Below, in pieces: positions 1-11,500 of a DNA stretch of 64,000 nt. A program made the position numbers and the translations under genes. The stretch comes from Bryopsis sp. KO-2023 (taxonomy: Eukaryota; Chlorophyta; Ulvophyceae; Bryopsidales; Bryopsidaceae), in assembly GCA_030272585.1 (NCBI GenBank), contig BSYQ01000008.1:6014001-6078000 (forward strand), written 5' to 3'. The first letter of the stretch is position 1; each line of letters starts with the position of its first letter. The notes below the pieces were generated by a model. The model searched no databases. It had not been told where the DNA came from and was given only the letters and a program-made list of their open reading frames with translations.

Positions 1-356
1 GTGGTGAATGTGTGGTTTGGTTTTTGGCTGTTATCTCTTGATTGGTTTTTTCAAGATCAATCCTACACAGGCTTTTGTGACTTGGCCTCATTGATGTCGA
101 GTCAACATCATCAAGTGCAAGCTCTCAGCCTCTCAATACTAGAAGGTCCAATCACCACCATGAAGAATGTCTTGTGCTGGTGGTGGTGGTATATCCATCA
201 CCAGGCATCTACAAACGCGGGAGTTCCCACTTTTCCCACATTTAAGCTAATTGTGGGAATCCTCAAATTTTAAAAACGGGAAAGGTGGGACAACACACAA
301 ATCGAGAAATACAGGGTTGAAAGTCCAACTCTGAAGAAAAATATTGACTTAAAAAG
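1..356. other. intergenic, no gene recognised
   Basis: I see no supported gene here. Positions about 225-290 carry a run of GGGAA/TTCCC-type sequence around the word TTCCCAC. A similar run (gtgggaaaagtgggaaaattc) lies at about 1435-1470, on the other side of the transposase relic. The pair could be remains of the element that carried that relic, but I could not define terminal repeats. Confidence 0.4.
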
Positions 357-700
357 TCAAAAAAACATCGTATTTCCCTCCCCCGCCTCATTTGGCGTTC
401 TCAAAACACTCTCCAGTGGAGGGAGTCTCTTCACAAGCAACACAGTTCGGTTCTGTCCGCAAACAACGTTATCCTCAACCGCCGAGGAGTGCGCGTGGAG
501 CTTTTTCAAAGCTGCATATTGCTGTGCTTGCAATATCTCTTCTAAAGAAAAATCCAAGATCCTCTTTCGATAGACATTTTTTTCCCAACCCAGCACCGAA
601 AAATCTCCCTCAACAGTCGCGGTGTTTGGAAATGTGGAGGCAATATCGCCACAAAATCGTTGAAGGTGTAGCAGTTCTTTAGGTGTGGGATTAGTGGTGG
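357..700 (-). pseudogene. hAT-type transposase relic, C-terminal end
   Basis: The minus-strand frame ending at 357 is open for about 110 codons. It contains the block TFPNTATVEGDFSVLGWEK, then a YRKRILDFSLEEILQAQQ stretch. This layout (xFPxxAxVExDFSxLGxEK followed by a DFSLExIL helix) is what I know from the C-terminal dimerisation region of hAT-like transposases and TTF-type zinc-finger proteins. Upstream, the frame runs into a tRNA-like repeat at about 690-780, and no N-terminal DDE or BED region is visible in the next kilobase. This is therefore a truncated remnant, not a working gene. It is relevant because three non-autonomous hAT-like elements lie further right. The family call rests on pattern memory, not a search. 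Confidence 0.6.
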
Positions 701-778
701 TAGTGGCTGAGATTCGAACTCAGGCCACCTGAGCCAAAAGAGATGTAATCTACTCTGAGCCAGGTGTCCTGAGTTCGC
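692..778 (-). repeat. tRNA-like (SINE-like) sequence 1
   Basis: On the minus strand this reads with an A-box-like word (tggctcagagtag) and a perfect five-pair T-arm, ctgag-ttcgaat-ctcag, which includes a B-box. The expected acceptor stem does not pair: 5' ggacacc faces 3' ccactac. It is therefore more likely a tRNA-derived SINE head or tRNA pseudogene than a functional tRNA. It sits where the transposase frame is interrupted, consistent with an insertion. Confidence 0.5.
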
Positions 779-973
779 TTCTTATTTTTACTTGGGGGAG
801 AGGGCGCCTATATACCGGATTAGGTAATAGGTGTCGCTCTCGGGAGATTCGGGAGTAATGGGAGGGGATTGAATTGACTCACGATGTGACCCGCGGGGTG
901 ACTGATGTGACGTGAGTGTGAGGTTAGAGTGGAGTCTAGGGAGGGGTACAGAAGGTGTAGAATGGGGCAGTAG

Positions 974-1042
974 TTAGTGGGATTTGAACCAGGGACATCC
1001 GCGGCTGGAGTCCTAGGCACTACGCCAGGGCCACGGATTAGG
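974..1042 (-). repeat. tRNA-like (SINE-like) sequence 2
   Basis: The minus strand reads an A-box-like word (tggcgtagtgcc) and, about 40 bases on, a B-box-like word (ggttcaaatccc). The T-stem is no longer fully paired and I found no acceptor stem. It is a second, more decayed tRNA-derived sequence about 250 bp from the first. Confidence 0.4.
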
Positions 1043-1766
1043 CTTGCTTGGGGTTTAAGGAGTCGGCGGCGGTTGTCTTGTTGTTGGTGTTCGTGTAAGG
1101 TTTCGTTTTGTTTCGTGTGTCGAAGTGTTTTCCCCCTGTGACTGTTACAGAAGGTTGCTGACGTTGGGCCGAGACGGGTCGTTCTTTGCCTAGCAGACGT
1201 TGGGCCGAGACTATTCTTCAGTTTCCAATGGACAGTGTTGTTCTTATATAAGACCAGAGAGTGTGCTGTGGATATTGGCACAAGACTAATTCGAATTACA
1301 TGTTCTTACAAACTCGTGATCGCATCTCCCAAGTTGGAACTTGATGCGCGTCATTGGGCGCTCACAGCGACCGATTTTGGCGGTTTTATGACCAAATTCG
1401 ACTTCACTAAATAACGGAGTCTTGGAAAATAAAAAGTGGGAAAAGTGGGAAAATTCTGCAAATTCCCGCGTTTGAAGATGCCTGTCCATCACCATAAAAC
1501 TCTGGCAAACGCTGACTCTCTTCTCGACAAACACTCCAATTGTGAAGATTCACACTGACTGATCGCTTACAGCCGCTACGACTTTGACAGTTTCGCTTTT
1601 CTTGTGGCCAGGTTCACAGGCGTGAGGTGAAGTAAAACGTTCTTCAAGAGGGAGTGGCCCTATAGAAAGGAGACCTTGTACAAAGCTAACCCACAACAGC
1701 GCGCCACAACACTGCCATCCGAACAGGTTCCTGACATTGGCGAATACTTGGCGCTTCTGCGACCAC
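1043..1766. other. intergenic / 5' flank of the BTB gene
   Basis: No coding region can be supported. Open frames on the minus strand at 820-1281 and 1286-1534 lack recognisable motifs and overlap repeat remnants. The right part is presumably the promoter and 5' untranslated region of the BTB gene. Confidence 0.4.
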
Positions 1767-3340
1767 ATGCGTTCTCAATACAAGGTAGCATTTCAAAGGT
1801 CAAGCCCCCTGTTTCGTCACATCTGCTAGTATTTCGCTCCCTCTACCTCCATCAGGGAGAAGTGAAAAACTGTTTCGTTTTGCCATCACAGGCGTCCGGT
1901 AAAACTGAGCGGAAGGTCACAGTGGCCACGCTATGGGTCGACGACCACGACGACCCTTCTTCCTGCGTGACTGTGTTCGGTCCCGGGGGGTTCGAAGTCC
2001 AGTGTTCGAGGTCTAGGCTGCGACGCAGCAGTCCAGTTCTGGACAGTATCTTGGGAGCCGGGGTTTCTACGTTCCACATTCGACAGGGTGAGCCGCTGGC
2101 AGTGCGTCAAATGCTAGAATTTGTGCATGGAGGGAAGGTGGAGTTGGAGGTCGGATCGCTGCCACAGCTGGTGGCGTTGGCGAAGAGATACCAGGTGGAG
2201 TCCCTTCTCGATGCATGCAAATCGTGCGTAGAAAGCACAAGAGAAACCGCGATCGTGGAGATTTGTACGACCCCCACAAGCTCCGACAGCCCTGATGGTG
2301 CTGGTGGATGTTTATTGACTTCTCCAACTACCACTGATGATGCTGGTGGGAGTGGTCCAGACATCAAGGAGCAGCTGACATTCATGCCTCTGCATTTTTC
2401 CAGTGTGAAAGCCATCGTGTCCTCGAGTTTACCCAAACTTTTCCTTCTGGATTCATTCACTGAGGCTTATGTTAATCTGGCCAAGCTTGTGATAGCATGG
2501 CTGGAACATGACATAGAAAATCGATCGAAGCATATCGTAGATGTTCTTGGCCAACTGGAGTTTGAATACCTTGGGCTGGATGGAATCACCAGCATGATGG
2601 AGTGCCCACAAATTGCAAACAAAGCCCCGCAACTGATGTCCAGAGCTTCGCAAGCGATTTCTTTGTTTGGACAATGGCCTGCCACGTTCAGAACCATGGG
2701 TGAATCTCAGTGGGTTGCTCCCGAGAGTGGAAATTACTTCATTGTGTGCCGGGGGGGGTCTGGCGACAGTTGTTGGCGAGGTGGCACTGAAGGCCATGGG
2801 GGGAAAGGAGTGATGCTGGGTGGAACCTTCTATTTGGAAAAAGGGGCTCGCTTGGAAATCAGAATACCAGAGCGACCAGGGGTGAATTGTCGAGGTGTCA
2901 ACCGAGGCGGGGACGGCTGTTGCATCGGGTATCGATGTCAAAAGTTACTCCACACCGTGAGGGGGGCAAATCGATCCAATGACTCATCAAAACCACAGTT
3001 TCATGTGTTGATGGTCGCTGGCGGAGGGGGTGGGGCTAGCAGCGGGGGCTGGGGGGTGATTGATGGGGAGGATGCACATTTCTCAGTAGCGTCGCATGGG
3101 GGAAAACTGCTGTTGAAAAATCGATGTGGTTGTCTTTTACGGGGGATGGCAGTGCCTGTGGCCCAAGTTGATTCCATTGTTCTTCAGAGTGCACGTGGGA
3201 CGATGGGCAGGCCTTACCATTCAGTTTCTGGATTTGCTGGCCAGAGCTACCTATCATCGGATGGCAAGGGGGTGTACAGTCAGACAGGGAATTCTGGCGG
3301 TCCTTCGGTTTCCATTTATGCCAGACCGTCGTACCTTTGA
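1767..3340 (+). CDS. BTB/POZ protein with glycine-rich C-terminal domain
   Basis: The large exon (about 1892-3340) encodes a BTB/POZ-type domain: VTVFGPGGFEVQC, then an SPVLDSILG segment and a QMLEFVHGGKVEL helix pair. A helical middle part follows, then a glycine-rich C-terminal domain with GGSGDSCWRGG and VAGGGGGASSGG, reminiscent of the glycine-rich fold found in many secreted or receptor-like proteins. BTB domains dimerise and often serve as adaptors for Cullin-3 ubiquitin ligases; whether this one does is unknown. The first in-frame ATG in the large exon is at 2111, inside the BTB domain, so an upstream exon is needed. ATG at 1767 with a donor after 1784 (aag/gtagca) and the acceptor cacag at 1891 joins in phase 0. 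An alternative acceptor, atcag at about 1857, also keeps frame. A candidate AATAAA lies near 3926. Confidence 0.65.
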
Positions 3341-4105
3341 GCCTGAACTGCAAAGATTGGGAATTTTTGTTTTTCAAGCAAATTCTTCTTGCTGAACATT
3401 TTGGTTGTGTAAATTCTTGTGCCCCTTTTTTCCCCGTATTTGGTGAGGTTTTTGGATTTTTAGCGAAAAAAAGGGGGACGAAACGGTACAATAAGATGTA
3501 TCATGATTTGTTTCATTTTTTGGGGGTTGGACATTGACATTGGAAGGGATTGTTAACCATAGAACTTGAGTTTCATATTAGGACATATGTTTGCTTTTGT
3601 GGGGAAGGGAATGATTGTGGAGCTTTTCAGGAAAGCTCCAAATAGAGGTCATTTTCATGTACCCTGCGCATGATTTTTTTGGTTTCTTTATCCTTAATTG
3701 GGAATGTGAATGGAAGGAGGAGGGGGCGAGGGCTCCCAATACGTTCGTCTGTATTTCTTTGTAAACCTTTGGCGAATATGTGTTACAGAACCTGTAAATT
3801 TATGGTCACCAACAACCAAGAGATCCTCCTGTCGCAATTCCACAACGGAATAGTGACCTCAAATGTTGCTCTATTCACAAACAATTCTTCCTACTTTTTT
3901 TCACTTTTTTTTTCAATTTCTTTTTAATAAACAAAATGAACCTTGGTGAATTCAAAAGTGAAACTAGCGACCTTTATTCCAAAAGAAAAAATGATTGTGC
4001 TGAGCGACATGGTGATTTGGTCACACTTTATCTCCCTCCCTCTGGACACTGAAAGATATTTTCGCCCTTCTAGAGTCGATTCTCTTCCAACGACTGGCGC
4101 TGGCC
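3341..4105. other. BTB gene 3' region and sphingosine-kinase promoter
   Basis: There is no supported gene. The stretch is T-rich, with a candidate polyadenylation signal aataaa near 3926 for the upstream gene. The remainder up to 4105 is presumably promoter and leader of the next gene. Confidence 0.45.
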
Positions 4106-7100
4106 ATGAGAGTTTACTACAAGGGCAACCCCTGCGAACTCGAAATTTCGGAGCAGAGTTTCGTGTGTTCTCCGCAAGGGAATGTGCGTGTTTGTTTGGC
4201 AGTCTTTTTTTCAGCCAGTGAAGGATGTATGATGCATTTTTTCAACATTTTCATCGTCGAAATGGGTTCTGCTATATTTTCCAAGCCCACAGCACTACTT
4301 GTTCAATTTTCACAAGGAAGCTGTTATATTTCGGAAATGGATTTTATCAGCATTGTCTGGCATGGACAAATCAGTCCATGGCTCAATCGAATGACCATGC
4401 ATCACTGCAGTGCTTATGATGCTTTTTCAATTTTTTTTCTTTTTTCATTTTTTTTAGGATGCACCGAAACGGAAAGGCTGTTTCCCACTCAACAAGTCAG
4501 GCACTACTTCCTTGGAGGTGAGCAAACCCCCCAAATCGAGTGAAAGGTGTGTTTGCACACATTCACTTTCGAACAGTGGAATCTTCTTCTTACATATGTT
4601 TGTGTGTGCTCAGTTGATTTGACCGTACTGAATTCGGAGAGAGATTCTCCTGACAGCCATTCTGCTGTGCAAACGAGTGACAAAAATGTGGTGAAATGTT
4701 ATGATGCTGGTCGAACTGTGGGGCACCTCATGTTTTTTTGATATTGATATAAAAAACCAATAAACCCTTTTTTCTTAATGTGTTTTTCTTGTTGCTTCTT
4801 CAGATCGACTTCAATGATATCATTGGTGCGGAGAGTGAAGGGAAAGATGGAGTGAAAATACATTTCACTAGAGTGTCAGGGAAGGCACCAAAACGAAAAA
4901 GGTAGAAAAAACGCATGAACCTCAAACATGATATGGACATTACAATTTCAAACCTGGTTTCTTTTTTTGTTTACTTTCCCAGTAGTACTAGGAAAATTGT
5001 TGTGCTTTGCTATCCATTTTCGAAATTAAGAACTGCAAAAAAATCAATACAGTGAAACTTGAAATTTGTGGCAAATTGTGGAAATACATGATTTCATCCA
5101 ACATCAAAAAGCTCTTTCAAAACACCTCAAAATAATATAACTTTGTTTTTGTTATTGACCAAATTTTCAACGATCCTGAAACTCAATTTATGAGTTATTA
5201 TACTAATTATACTATTGTTCTTGTGTTCTTTGATTTTCCCAACTGCTGCTTGCTTGTTTTTTTTCAAATAGGTTTTGAATTTCTTTGAAGAAATATCTCC
5301 CTAAGATATTGCCAGTTTCATAATGTTTTTGCCTTGATTTGATCGTGGGTGGACAGGGCTCTCCATCAGTCGTCCCGTATCACTTGTGAAAGCGCTGATG
5401 TTGCCCACGATATCATTTCGAAAGTTCGAAATTTTGCCACAGGGAGAGGGGGGGCGGACTTCAAAACAGAACTTTTGGCAATTCTGAATCCTGCCAGTGG
5501 ACCTGGAAAGTGAGTTTTTCCCAAGCTTTCTTTACCAAATCCTCCAAAAACACAGTAATTTCTGGCAATCAATGACAAATATTATTTTCTAATCTTGGCC
5601 CCGCCAACGTTTCGATGAATTTTTTTTGCACTTAACCAGCAAGAATCACCACAATTTCTCACCTGAATTTAAAATTTCCCACTTTTTAAGAATGTGATAC
5701 ATTTTTGAATGTCGAAAAACACATACTAATGTGTAGGTCCTATTGGTGCTCTGTTTATTTTGGCCTTCACACACAAACTACTATTTTTGTCCACATTTCG
5801 CAGAGCAACCATGATTTTTGAGAAAGAAGTCCGGACTCTTTTGGAGGATGGTTGTGGTTTCACAGTGAAATCCCGTACATCTGCTGAACAAGGCGATATC
5901 GTTGAAATAGTCAGACAAGCAGACTTGTCCAGTTGCTGTGGGATTCTCTATTTTGGGGGAGATGGAACTGTTCATGAAGGCCTCCAGGTGAGGAAACCAT
6001 CCACCACCTAAAAGCACTGCCCTAGTTCTCACCTGTTTTTAAAACCCTTTTCCCTAATGCATGGGAGTGTGTCGTTCCAGGGGCTGTTCTCCAGGACAGA
6101 CTGGGAGGTCTCCTCAAAATTGCCATTCGCACAATTTCCAGTGGGGTCTGGGAATGCTCTGGCAGCTTCCACAGGTATGTTGTGGAGATCTTTGAATGCA
6201 AAAAACCTAGACAGAGTCTATCCAAGTAACACACCACACAGATCGCACGGTTCTTGTGTGTTTTCTGGAATGGTTTGGGTTGCTATGGAATTCATAGTTT
6301 TCATCAAGGGAAAAGAAATTCTTAGAAATGGGGTGTCTAGACTTGTGATGAAGTCATTCAGTGGTCAGTTAAGCAATGGGTTTGTACTATGCTGTTGATG
6401 AAATGCAATAAGCCTTTCCTCTTTTGTTTTTTTCCAAAATTTTCTTTAACCACTTATATTAGAGCACCAAGAAACCCCCAAAGGATCGCTAATTTGCGAA
6501 GAAATGATCCTTTTCTTTTTTGGGGGGGTTTGCGAATCCTTATCACCCAGTGTGTGGTCTTACAGTGTTTTTGTGTTTTTGCTGGTCCCAGGACTGTGGG
6601 ATGTTCCCACGGCAGTGTATGCCATTTGCAAAGGGTTCATCGAGCCCATCGACATTATGTCCATGGTTCAAAGCGATCGCCGCTATTTTAGTTTCTTAGG
6701 GATGATGTATGGTGCTCTCACCACGCTGGACATCGGCACAGAAGATCTGAGGTATTATTCATCAAGAAACTGCATCAAAATCTCCTTTCCTGCCAATCTT
6801 TATTCTTTTGTTGGTGGTGTCATAATTTCGTTTCATTTGAAATCCTTCATGAATACAAAGACTGAATAAGTATTCTGATTTTATTGTTTTTCCCTGTGTT
6901 TCTTTGAGAGGTGGATGGGCGAAGCTCGATTTACAGTGGGGGCGATCCGTGAAATTGCTAAATTGTCCTCCTATTCTCTAAAAATGGCCTACCTGACCGA
7001 CGCCGAAGAACCCACCACATCCACGCCTCGAGAGAATGCTCACATTGCCACAGAGGAATTCGTCTCGCTCACTGGGCCCTCACAGAGCCTCGCAGAAGCT

Positions 7101-7968
7101 GAAACAAAAAAAGATGGCCAAAATTTTGATGCGATCTCTCTACCCGGGGAGCCCAGCACTGTTCTGGCGGATGGGGGGCCGAGTGGGGCTGTGATCGACT
7201 GGTTTGAAAAAGCTCAAGAAGGGGATACTGGCCCAGAAGGGTGGTGCATGGTCGACAGCTTCAGTGTTAGATTGTCGACGGTGCTGAATTTGCCACATAT
7301 TGCACTGAGCACCAAATTTCTCCCATTGGTGAGTGATAAGCCTCGGATGTGTCAAAACAGCGTTTTCTACAAGTTTTTTTTGAATGTATATGCTACATAT
7401 AATGTGAGACATTCACAAGAATATTGCATGCTGAAATGAAATGTATCGTTGTGAAATCCACCCTAGCTGCTGTTCACTGCTTAATGGTTTGTTGCAATTT
7501 GCTTCACAGGCGAAACCTAATGATGGGACGATGTACATCGTGGCAATACCTTCAACCACATCCAGTTCGCGTATGCAAATGATTGATGTTTTTCTCAAAG
7601 TGGATTCCGGGGATCACATTCAAAATAAAGCCGTGGATGTAAAGAAAGTAGGTGCATGTGCTGTCCCCTGTTCTTATTGGTTTAGGATGTGGATGTACAT
7701 GTGCATCCACATGCACTTTGGACTAGATGTACATGGAGTTCCTGATGCGAATTTCACTTGATGATGCACGCTGCGTGCAGCACGCATGCACGAACATATT
7801 ATTCAAGCAATTGTTCATATGTTTCACCAGGTCAAGGCGGTTATGCTATCTCCTGGCCGCAATGAAACAGCTAAGACTTGGTTGACGATGGATGGAGAAG
7901 TAGTGCCAATCCAACCCACATACATTGAACTCCATCCCCAAGCATGCCGAGTCTTCACGGCATCATGA
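4106..7968 (+). CDS. sphingosine kinase / DAG-kinase catalytic family
   Basis: Ten exons join in consistent phase: 4106-4183, 4458-4517, 4804-4901, 5357-5507, 5804-5987, 6081-6174, 6592-6751, 6911-7328, 7510-7647 and 7831-7968. Catalytic hallmarks appear in order: ELLAILNPASGPGK (nucleotide-binding start of the DAGK catalytic domain), YFGGDGTVHEGLQG (GGDGT glycine loop), FPVGSGNALAAS (substrate-side PxGSGNALA) and WMGEARFTVGAIREI (late conserved block). The C-terminus, GEVVPIQPTYIELHPQ, matches the closing beta-strand region of sphingosine kinases. These enzymes phosphorylate sphingoid bases at membranes using ATP. The order of motifs and GSGNALAAS favour sphingosine kinase over ceramide or diacylglycerol kinase. 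An acidic insert of about 100 residues in exon 8 is a common feature of the family. The N-terminal exon (MRVYYKGN...) and its weak donor gtgcgt are the least certain part. Confidence 0.85.
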
Positions 7969-8354
7969 GCATGTTAATTTAAGATCCCTTTTTATTCTAG
8001 ATTCCCTAGATTAGTTTAGCTGCTACTGTTCAGCAGGATAGCGTTTCCCCTTCAGTCTCGTTCTGTGTCAACATGGTTCTTTTGATGTCAAGAATTTTTC
8101 AATGATGAAAGCTCCTTTGGGTTTAATGGATAGCTGGATTTTGAGGGAATTTGCATGGCTTTGATCAATGTTTCTGTGCCTCAACTCCTTGTAAATCCCT
8201 TTGTGAGAGTGTTTTCTAATGATTAGGGAAAGTTAAGGTTTAGTAATGGACAGGGGTATGAGTATGGGAGCCCTCACTCCACAGATTCAATCTTCCAATG
8301 TCGACTCTACAAGGCAAGGATACAACCAAGGCGCACCCTCAAGCTCTCTCACAA
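7969..8354. other. spacer between kinase and CLEC16A genes
   Basis: No gene is supported. It holds the kinase 3' untranslated region and the promoter/leader of the CLEC16A gene. Confidence 0.45.
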
Positions 8355-8477
8355 ATGGCGATGTCGACTTTCTCCCAATCACTCAACAAATCTATTCTTA
8401 GAACGAAGGTTTCCTCTATTCACGCTGTGTCGGGGTCGCCAAAAAAAATACAGACAGAATTTTTTCAGAGAAAATAG
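8355..8477 (+). CDS. 40-codon upstream ORF in the CLEC16A leader
   Basis: ATG at 8355 opens a 40-codon frame ending with TAG at 8475-8477, 120 bases before the CLEC16A start. The peptide begins MAMSTFSQSLNKSILRTKVS, rich in Ser/Lys/Arg and without acids near its start. It looks superficially like an organelle-targeting leader but stops before the main frame, and no donor/acceptor pair connects them. The simplest reading is an upstream ORF in the mRNA leader, which could damp translation of the main gene. It may also simply be untranslated. Confidence 0.3.
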   Translation: MAMSTFSQSLNKSILRTKVSSIHAVSGSPKKIQTEFFQRK

Positions 8478-8596
8478 GAAGTTTCTGCTCTTGTGTCGTC
8501 GCCGTTTGGGTTGACAAAGGCGCAGAAAACGAGGAGACAAAAATAGGAGGGCCAGGGCGCAGATCTTAGGATACAGCCGCGAGAGGGCCTGGTCCA

Positions 8597-11500
8597 ATGA
8601 GGAGGTCTTTTTGGACCACATGGTTTGGGAAGACCAGGGAAAGGTTTTCCCTGGAAGAACTGGAGTATCTCTACAGCGTGCTGGAAAAGACGCCCGAAAT
8701 CACCGCCACGAATCGGGACCAGATGGTGGAAACGTTGCGCTCCATCGCGGAGCTGATCATTTGGGGGGACCAGCACGAACCCAAGTTTTTTGAGTTCTTC
8801 CTGGAGAAAAACGTCCTGGGACATTTTCACAAAATTCTGACGGTCGGGGACAACAGGCGCGGGGACGTGGCGAAGCAAGTCCTCCAGACGTTGAGCATAA
8901 TGATTCAAAACCTGCGTTCGGAAACCTCGGTGTTTTACCTGTTCAGCAAGGACCACATCAACGATATTGTCCAGCTTCGTTTCGATTTCGAGGACGAGGA
9001 AGTGCTGGGCTTGTACATTTCGTTCCTGAAAACGATAAGCCTCAAGCTGAACCCCAAGACCGTGCAATTCTTTTTCCAGGACAACGGGGCGGTGTGCGCG
9101 TTTCCGTTGTACACCGAGGCAATCAGGTTTATCAACCACAAGGAGGGCATGGTGCGAGCCGCGGTCAGGACGCTAACCCTCAACGTTTACCGCGTGACCG
9201 AATCCGTGGTGCAAGATTTCGTCGTGGCCAAACCCGCCAGCAACTATTTCACGGAGCTTGCACTGTACGCTGCAGAGCAATGTCAGGTGTGGGAAGATAA
9301 AAAACACAATGCCAAGGAGAAAAAGAGTCTTGCTTGTTTTTCTTGTTGGTTTCTACGTCTTTGACAAAAAAAAAGTGAAAAAGGGGACACTGGAGGAGAG
9401 AAAGTGTGGTGCATTCCCTCCATACATTCTTTTAACGTTCTTTTTGTCCTTTTCGTTCACTTCAGTTTTAAAAAGATTTTTGGAAGGTTCAAATCAGTGC
9501 AAATCAGTGATTGGAATTCTTATTAAGATTGAATTTCGTATTGCTAGTTATTATCTCTGGCAGGGGCTTTCTTTGGCATCTAATCTGCATGCCAAAGGGT
9601 GTTCAAACTGAAATTACATGGGTGTTGCGTAGATCATGGACAGAATGCTTTCCAATGCTGAGAGTGGAAGTTCTCAGTCTGCGGGGCCTTTGGATTCTCA
9701 GCTCGCTGAAATCGAAGATATGATTTCTTATTTTAACGACATTTTCCTTACAGGTGACATCTCCTGCAAACATGCAAATGAATCCCCCCCCCCCCCCCGA
9801 AAATTTTAAAAAAACTTGAAAATAAATTAAAATTAAAAATGAGTTCTTGTCTCTTCCTCTGCTTAGCTTACAATGAGGACCCCAGTACTGAGGTGCTGTG
9901 TTTTCTCTTTAGGTTCAGTGCTGTTGATTTTGCCCGACAAAATCAAGATCAGTCCCTGTTTTTTCTTTTTCTTCAAATGTTATTTTTTTTTTTTCCCTAC
10001 CAAGCAGGTTCAGATTTGCTGGGCAAGGAACTGGCAAAGAGCCTCTGGGAATGTTTCGTCAGTCCGATCCTTCTCTGGCCTCTGTTGGATGTTTCTCAAA
10101 ATCTTTCCCCAAAATTGGTCCCAATGAAGAGCACCAAACTGGCCAACGGTGGGGAGGCCCCTGCCCCTGGAGTGTCCCTAAATTTGCACAACACGCAATC
10201 CGTCAGGCCAGTTTGTGCTCTGTACGTTTTGGAAAGACTTTTTCACTTGATGGAGCACCCCTTGCTGGCCAACGCGGCAGCATCCTGTTTGTTGGCAGGG
10301 GATCAGAGTGGAACCGTCGCTTGTGGAAGGTAATCCAAGAAATTTGTTTTAAGATCACTCGAAAAAAACTTTGTCGCTTTTTTTGGGGGGTTGAACTGAC
10401 ACGGTGAAAGCTGCTGAAAGACAAATGTTGGTCCAGTTTTTTTTTAATGAGATTTGTCAGACAAAAATCAATTAATTTTTGGTCGTGTAGTTTGTAGTTT
10501 GTAGTTTGTAGTTCTAAGTTTGATTTGGGGAGAATGCAGGTGGGCAAATATCTAACGCCAATCATCATGTTGAAGTTAAATCGTTTCATGGTGCAGAAGT
10601 TCCAACACCAGAATCTGAGAGTGGTGTTATTTTTTGTTTTTATATCCTTTTTTTGGTTTGTTTGTTGCAGATGTACTGGTGATGACTTGAGACCCAAGGT
10701 CCCCGAATCTTGGAAATTGAACGAAGTGAAGGAATCCGAAGACTCCAACGAAAAGGATAGAGTCAACAGCCAGTTTGATGCAAGCACAAGCAGCGAATGT
10801 GAGTGCAAAAAAGTGCCAAAAGCTCGGCTCCTTTTGTCATGAGTATTGATGAAATCATGCGCTCGACAGTTACATTGGAAGTATGGGAACTCAACAAGGT
10901 ATTTCTCGTTGTCAGGCTCTGGGGTTTCCCCGTTCGCTGCTCCAGCAGTTGAATCTGGAAAAGGTCACAAAACCAGAAGGAACTCCACTACCGAAAGTGA
11001 CCTCTACGTAAAGTATAGGGAGGCATTCTCGCTGTGCTTCACCGGTGGAAATTGTCAATTGGGAGCGGCTGCTGTGAGAGTGTTGGTGAGGGTGGTGCAC
11101 GATATTACTCCTGTCGGTTTTGTTTTCTATTTTGAAAAATATAAAATTGATGGCTAATATCGAGGTGGTCTGTGTGTCAGGTGGCGCTGATAGACAATCC
11201 ATCGGTGGATCCAGATTTGCTGGACATCGTGGGTGTGCTGCCCCATCGCCGAAGAATTCGTCGAGACCTGCTGTTGCGATTGGCAGGTAGAATCATCCCA
11301 GCTTGTTTCTTGATTAGATACATGTTTTTTTGACGCATTTTTGCCTTTGAGATTTTTGTTCTTTTCTTTTCTTTCTTTCAAAAAAAAAAGTGTTTTTCCT
11401 TCTCTTGTGGTTCCCAGCTGTAAAACGACTCGCAGTGATGTTTTGATGAAATCTCAAAGAAGGAAAAAGAAAAAAACACAGGAAAATAAGTAATCTATCG

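Noticed and set aside
2453-2941. 162-codon minus-strand frame
   Set aside because: It is the shadow of the BTB gene's large exon on the other strand and has no motif of its own.
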